Origin: Sialis fuliginosa
Lineage: Eukaryota; Arthropoda; Insecta; Megaloptera; Sialidae
NCBI GenBank assembly: GCA_961205875.1
Contig: OY540816.1
Coordinates: forward strand, 6,210,701-6,274,700
Direction: 5' to 3'
Length of the DNA: 64,000 nt
The translations under genes were made by a program, and so were the position numbers. This document shows, one piece after another, positions 58,698-64,000 of the stretch. Numbering within the stretch: position 1 is the stretch's first letter; each line of letters begins with the position of its first letter. Under the pieces are notes generated by a model. The model had not been told where the DNA came from, searched no databases, and saw only the letters and a program-made list of their open reading frames with translations.

Positions 58698-59494
58698 ACG
58701 TCTGTCTGTCTGTCCGTTTGTGCCCTTATCACTCGAGAACCACTTATCCGATTTACGTGTTTTTTTTTAATTCATAGGTACGTTTTCTAGCCATATTATA
58801 GACTATATTTTGTTACATTAGGTAACATAACAACTAAGCAGTGACGATAATAATAAATCAAGTCGGAAATTTTTTTATAAATATTGAACAAAATAATGTG
58901 TTAAATAATTGTGTAGAATCAAAAGATCTACAATAAAGTCAGCGACACCATATATCTAACTTTTATATTTAAGCCACTGCTTTTATATTACAAATTTTTT
59001 TTTAAATATTTGGGTTTTGTTTATGTGGATTTATGACCTGCAAAACATTAATCCTTATCGAAATAAACTATTTCATCGTCATAAGTATTTAATGTAGATA
59101 TAATTTGCCCTTTATAGCATCCAATTTGGTCGTATAGTTTAGAAAATATCGAAATATACATACGGGAACATATTATTCGCAAGATGGAAACCCGTGTCGT
59201 GGCGTGCGGTAAGGAGGAGGCGTGCCGTGTAGCCGCGGGGCAGAGGGAAGGTATTCTTTTGATTGTCAATTGTTTTAATTTGTTTTCAATAATTAACTTT
59301 TAAATTTAAATAGAACAAAAATTATTTTTACTTTTTCTTCTGATTCGTTTTTGTTAGGTAGGTAATTTAAGCGTTGTTTGGTTTTTATTACAATAATAAC
59401 TAATCGTGTTTGTACTTAATTCAACTATATATTTTTTAAATTCTAAACAATAATTCCGTAGTCCACGCTAGCGAAGCCGCGCGGGCCCAGCTAG
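58697..59494 (+). mobile_element. Helitron copy 5, 5' end missing
   Basis: It starts at AACGTCTGTCTGTCTGTCCG, so the first roughly 20 bases of the family are absent. It ends with the hairpin 'ccacgctagcgaagccgcgcggg' and CTAG at 59491-59494, followed by T. Confidence 0.87.
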
Positions 59495-59977
59495 TTACTT
59501 ATAATTTCATATTTTAAATAACGATACATAAAAATAACATTACATTAATTTTGAAAATATTTTTAACATTTGTTCATACTTGAATGTCAAGTAATTACAT
59601 TTATTTATCTCCATGTACGTATATAGCCTGAAATAAATTTAAAACAACGCAAGACAATTTGTTTGCATAGAAAAAACGTTGCAAGAAATATTTCAACCGC
59701 CTGTTTAAAAATTGACACTTAGGGCGTTAAGCGACCTCATCAAATGTAAAGTGTGCCATGAACTTGGCCCGAACATTAATAATTCAGACAAGAAGGGGCA
59801 ACTCGTGAAAGCATCGGGGTTAATTAAATTTAGTATCTTTTCTATACCAGTAGAATATTTGAAATTATTACATGTATGAATTTTTAATCGCGTAATATTT
59901 CTTACTTATTACATTGTCTTATTACAAGCCTATGTTATATGTTTTGAAACCATTTTATACGCCAATAATGCTTAATT
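59495..59977. other. unassigned segment
   Basis: No ORF or repeat match. Confidence 0.4.
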
Positions 59978-60169
59978 TTGGTTTATAAGAGAGATGACGT
60001 TTCTCTCGGTGATAAAAATTCACATTTATATTTACGGCCATCAAGTTTAGCCTCTCAGAATGATATGCCACCGTCTTTACAATTCCTTAATTTCCTTAAA
60101 AAAGGGCCAAAACCTTGGAGTAACGGTTCAAAAATTATTTTTGAAGAGCCTATCTGCAACTATATTTAA
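59978..60169 (+). pseudogene. possible coding fragment of unknown origin
   Basis: About 60 codons from 59981 to a TAA read as ordinary protein sequence (KRDDVSLGDKNSHLYLRPSS..., later FLKKGPKPWSNGSK and FEEPIC) with coding-like codon use, unlike the AT-noise ORFs nearby. No ATG with good context, no clear acceptor, no recognised domain. It may be an exon remnant or a processed pseudogene piece. Confidence 0.25.
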
Positions 60170-60339
60170 AAAATATACTTAAACCTAATCTATCAAAATT
60201 ATGTTTATTCTGATTTTTTTTTTCAAACATAAGATTAAAACTAGAAATAAAACTGAATCTCAATAGGAAAAACCAAACTGCTTACGCTTTTCAATATTTT
60301 CATGAGTAAGCATTCTACATTTTTGTAAATAAATATAAA

Positions 60340-61430
60340 TAATTCGTGCAAGACATACACGAGTGTATGCCATAAGGGTTCCGAAGTACGTACTACGTGA
60401 AATGTTTGGAACCACTTACAGGTGCATTTTAAAGTTAAAGTTAAAATATAAAAAAGTGTCAAGTTCTACTAATTGAGATCTATATTTTGACATACCACAT
60501 GCCTAGATATGAAAAAAAATTTATGACGCCCCTCCCTATAATTTCAAAATTTAAAATTATATTGTTGACTTTAGTATTTTTCGTTGGTAGTCCCACCAAA
60601 GCCTCGTTACCAATTTTTTTTCAGATTTTTTGAGCCAGTAGTTACAAAGATAGAGGGGGGGGGGCAAAATAAAACACTGCTTTTAGCCCCCTACAGGTAC
60701 CATTTTTGAGTTAAAAAAAAAATAAAAAATATGGTCATGTTCTACGAATTGAGATGTACATTTTGACATATCACATGCCTAGATATGAAAATAAAATTTT
60801 TCAATTCTCTTACACCCCTCCCTATTATTCCAAAATTTAAAATTATATTATTGACTTTAGTATTTGTCGTTGATAGTCCCACCATAACCTCGTTACCAAA
60901 TTTTTTTCAGATTTTTTGAGCTGGTAGTTACAGAGTTAGAGGAGGGGGGGGACAGAATAAAATACTGCTTTTAGCCCCCTACAGGCGCCATTTTTGAGTA
61001 TATATTCTACTAATTGAGACGTAAGTTTTGACGTGCCACACGTCTTGGTATACAATTTTTTTGTATTTTTTTGGATTTGCTTTAAAGCCCCCTACAGGCA
61101 CCATTTTTGATTTAGAAAAAAAATAAAAAAAGGGTCAAATTCCGCATGTTTGGTTATACATTTTAACGTGCCACATGCCTTGGTATAAAAAAAAATATTT
61201 TTTTTACCTAGCTTTAGCTCCTTATTGCCCCCCCTGAAAAATTATTTATTCAATAAATTTATACATATTTTACTAGAGGGTGTCATTTTACATGTTCAGT
61301 AAAAATTTCAAGTTTCTAGCTTATATAATTTACGAGCTATTTAGCTTTGAGTGAAAAGGACGGACGGACGGACGGACATACGGACGGACGACAAAGCGAT
61401 ATTAATAGGGTTTCTTCGGAACCCTAAAAA
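60340..61430. mobile_element. family G element with internal about 275 bp units
   Basis: AGGGTTCCGAAG at 60375 and CTTCGGAACCCT ending at 61425 are perfect 12 bp inverted repeats. Blocks 'acatgcctagatatgaaa', 'tagtcccacca', 'cagattttttgag' and 'gcttttagccccctacagg' recur at about 275 bp spacing, first in full and then shortened (four 'ccccctacagg' sites). A GGACGGACGGACGGACATAC tract lies near the right end. Sequence past the left inverted repeat is shared with the fragment at 10110, so the left boundary is uncertain. Confidence 0.72.
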
Positions 61431-61448
61431 TAAAACACAAAACATAAA

Positions 61449-63102
61449 GGGGAAAGTCGGTTAATTTGGATCTTTTGTTTAAATTAAGATATTTAGTATA
61501 CTAGTTTTAGTTTTAGACAAATTATTTTTTTATGAAATGAAACAGCAGTTTATAGATTTTGTTTTTACTAAGTATTAATCAACAAAATTATTATAAACTC
61601 GACAAAAATCAACAAAATGTGAGATCGGAGCTTTGTTTCAATTTAGCCAACCGGTACTGTAAATTGGACCACGGGGTTGCTAATTTGGACTTTAATAGAA
61701 TATTAACTAAAATACACCTGTAAACAAAACATAATATATATTCATGAATTACAGACTATCAAACATTTATTTATCATAAGTATTAAAACAAAAAACTATA
61801 AGAAATCAGTCTCATTACATTATTTCATTTAAATTAATTATTCAACAAAGACAGTCATCACATATGTCAGGGTTATTCGTATAAGTTTCATGATTCCAGC
61901 TATGGCAACTACGTGCAGTCCATTTTAACCAACAGTGTGAAAAGTGAGAAAAAACATTTTTACAAAAAAAGCCGCTAATCAATCCATGACAGTTAATTGT
62001 TGATAAATTGCTGCTGCAAACTATAAATTAAAAACGCTGTATGCTTACTTTTGTACTAACTACACCGTATCACTTAAAATTACATCAAAAATCATTTATT
62101 TACATTTGCGGAAACAAAACACTAACATTCAACATGTCAAGTAAAACAAAACATCTGCCAAGTAAATGCACAGTGCTTCCTCGTGCTAAATTCACCAAAG
62201 GTAGTTAATTATTCAACAATTTAAATAAAAACCGATAGTGTTTATATAAATTGCCTGGAATTGGTTAACCATTTAATTTTTATACAATTTTACTAAAAAA
62301 TATTAGTTCGAAATTTTTCTCAAAACGCACCTGAATATTTTTTCATATATTTTAAACTTTTTGACAATTTCAATCTAAATCTATATTTATGCAAATGTCA
62401 AAATGACATTTAAAACGTCAAAATGACATTCAAAACGCCAAAATGACATTTAAAACGTCAACATGACATTTTATATGTCATAGAAAATATCAATTTAAAA
62501 AACAAATAACGAATTTTTAAAGCAAAATGAGATACATATTTTTAATATATATTTTACAACAAACGTTGTAGACCCATATTATAGGAAATTTAATGCTCTA
62601 CAAAAAATATTCTATAACATTTTCACGTTACATGTGTCGTTCTTGAGATATCTTGAAAAAATAAATATTTTGGGGTGTTATCCCTCCCCCTTACATACGA
62701 TTTTGATGATTTTGAAATGGGACCATCCTCAAGCCTGACCCAACCATCCGACCAAGTTTCAACAATATCGGTTCAGTGGTTCATGAGTTATGCGTCTGAC
62801 AAGGATTCAGGGGACAGACGGACGGACGGACAGACAGACAGACACGGAACGAAAAGTGTTTGCCTTGACGTAAAACGGATAAGTCAATTTAAAATTTTGA
62901 AATCGGAGAACTTTTTTTTTGTCTCAATCTGAAACGATCACATAGCTTCTCGTATCTTCGATATTGCGAGGAAGCAATATAGCCGATATGCAATAAAGTT
63001 AGGCGCCTATCGCACGGTGTTATCATTTAATAAATCAAAATACTTTTCTAGATATAAGGGTTGTCCAATTAAGCGAGTGATCCAATATACCATACTTTCC
63101 CC
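61449..63102. mobile_element. hAT-like element split by a family A copy
   Basis: GGGGAAAGTCGGTTAATTTG and the complement ending CATACTTTCCCC are imperfect inverted ends. Flanking 8-mers AACATAAA (61441-61448) and AACATTAA (63103-63110) match 7 of 8. The interior has repeated 'aatttggac' words. Family A copy 9 accounts for 62150-62976. Confidence 0.65.
62150..62976 (+). mobile_element. family A copy 9, full length, nested
   Basis: It runs from AAACATCTGCCAAGTAAATG to TGCGAGGAAGCA. It has five minisatellite units (62390-62480: AAATGACATTTAAAACGTCA), the GGACGGACGGACAGACAGAC tract and the standard right end. The repeat-derived opening is at 62675-62932. Confidence 0.88.
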
Positions 63103-64000
63103 AACATTAATTAAATGAACTAATATCGCTTACAAAATGATAGAATGAAACTACACTAAATTTTCAATGTATCACTTAAATTGAATTCTAATTAATTAAG
63201 AACATTAAATCCTCCGTCGTGATAGTGTGTAATGTGTACCTATGTATATACAGAGTGTACAAGTGCAATTCATCCACAATGGTATCAATTAATAGCTGTT
63301 GTGTATTGACACAGACACAGTGCTGCCACCACACAGAATTACAAACTAGTGAACTATAGTTAATTATTGGTACAGACAGACGTCAATTCGCATTATCTGA
63401 CATCCAAGAACACGCTATAGTAATTAAACAATGTCTATTTTGGTTTTTATTAAATAAATTGCATAGCGTTTCGAAAATTAAATACTTAAATAAGTCATTT
63501 TTTAGTGATCTGTGCCAAATACTTAAGAAATCACTAGAGTGTCCGTCTGTCAGTGATAGATCACCTGTGACAGTTTGCCACAGGTGATTTTCTCTGAAAC
63601 TATTCGACGTAAAAAATTTGAAATTTAACCCAATAATTTCTCACGATTTAAGGAACAACATTTGTCCATACACGTTTTTAAAAATTTCAATAATTAGGGT
63701 GGGGAGGTTGATTGCCTGGAACACTAATTGTAATTATATGTATATCTCTCATTAATAATTTATATCATTTTATTTTTTTATGTCAAAATAATAAAATTTT
63801 ATAAATATTTTTTTATTCTTAACTAAAAGGACAAGGAACAAATAATTAAAAATTTCATAAAACAAGCATTGAATTGAAAATTTAAGATAAAAAGAAGAAC
63901 CAAATTTAATAATAGAAAAAATTATACGTTTTAATGAAATTTAAACATGTATAAAACTCAATTTTTTCAATCCAATGTTTTCTTTATTAGTTTTTTTTTC
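63103..64000. other. AT-rich DNA at the right edge
   Basis: No gene. Contains the hairpin at 63560-63588 and plain AT-rich sequence. Confidence 0.4.
63560..63588. repeat. perfect 10 bp hairpin
   Basis: ATCACCTGTG and CACAGGTGAT enclose a 9 base loop. It is flanked by 'cagtgatag', giving a motif mix like the CACTGA cluster at 1735-1890. Confidence 0.6.

Larger units (their letters stand above)
1623..64000 (+). other. probable long first intron (start seen, end not found)
   Basis: It begins with a consensus donor GTAAGA directly after the spondin-like exon. No later stretch continuing the Spondin_N domain was found on the + strand, and the region is filled with transposon relics. Long, element-rich first introns are common in large insect genomes. 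The far end is not seen, and part of this range could instead be intergenic. Confidence 0.45.

Overview
The window looks like non-coding euchromatic DNA of an insect. It is very AT-rich and nearly gene-free, with one recognisable spliced coding exon at its left edge. The rest is a dense, nested mosaic of short non-autonomous transposable elements. Support for an insect comes from the exon, whose protein resembles arthropod spondin/mindin-type proteins, from a short TTAGG run (the usual insect telomere motif), and from Helitron, hAT and foldback element types common in arthropods. The species cannot be told from the sequence.

Gene content: the best gene evidence is the exon at 1421-1622 on the + strand. 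It encodes a signal peptide and the start of a Spondin_N domain, and stops at a GTAAGA splice donor in phase 1. No following exon of that gene was found, so most of 1623-64000 is probably its first intron or intron plus flank (inference). A second, weaker candidate is a cysteine-rich 112-codon terminal-exon-like ORF at 30876-31214, with an acceptor before it and AATAAA after it. A short coding-like fragment lies at 59978-60169. I saw no tRNA, rRNA or CRISPR.

Layout: 1-1420 is 5' flank with a hAT MITE at 793-1107. 1.6-11 kb holds AT-rich intron, long foldback elements (4744-5306, 9564-9959, 10836-11145) and a mariner-like MITE (7010-7404). 11-26 kb holds repeat family A, two copies of hAT family B (one with a nested foldback element C), a MITE with a 557 bp body at 14359, a full Helitron at 19498-20357, a locally duplicated 205 bp block around an element E fragment, and a hAT at 25576. 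26-42 kb holds inverted pairs of families D, I and J, family E, a chimeric hAT at 34950-35758 and a 3 x 141 bp satellite. 42-64 kb holds families H, A and C, four more Helitron copies, two oppositely oriented 332 bp MITEs (one nested inside a hAT), a piggyBac-like element, and a hAT-like element at 61449-63102 with a family A copy inside it.

Many insertions are supported by target-site duplications read directly from the sequence, including five perfect 8 bp duplications: TATTGATA, GTTTAAAG, GTTTTTAC, GTTTCTCA and TGTTGTAA. Family letters (A, B, C and so on) are my own labels for families seen repeatedly in this window. No transposase, reverse transcriptase or Rep/helicase ORF is present, so all elements here appear non-autonomous. 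Nearly all short ORFs in the window are chance openings or lie inside repeats.
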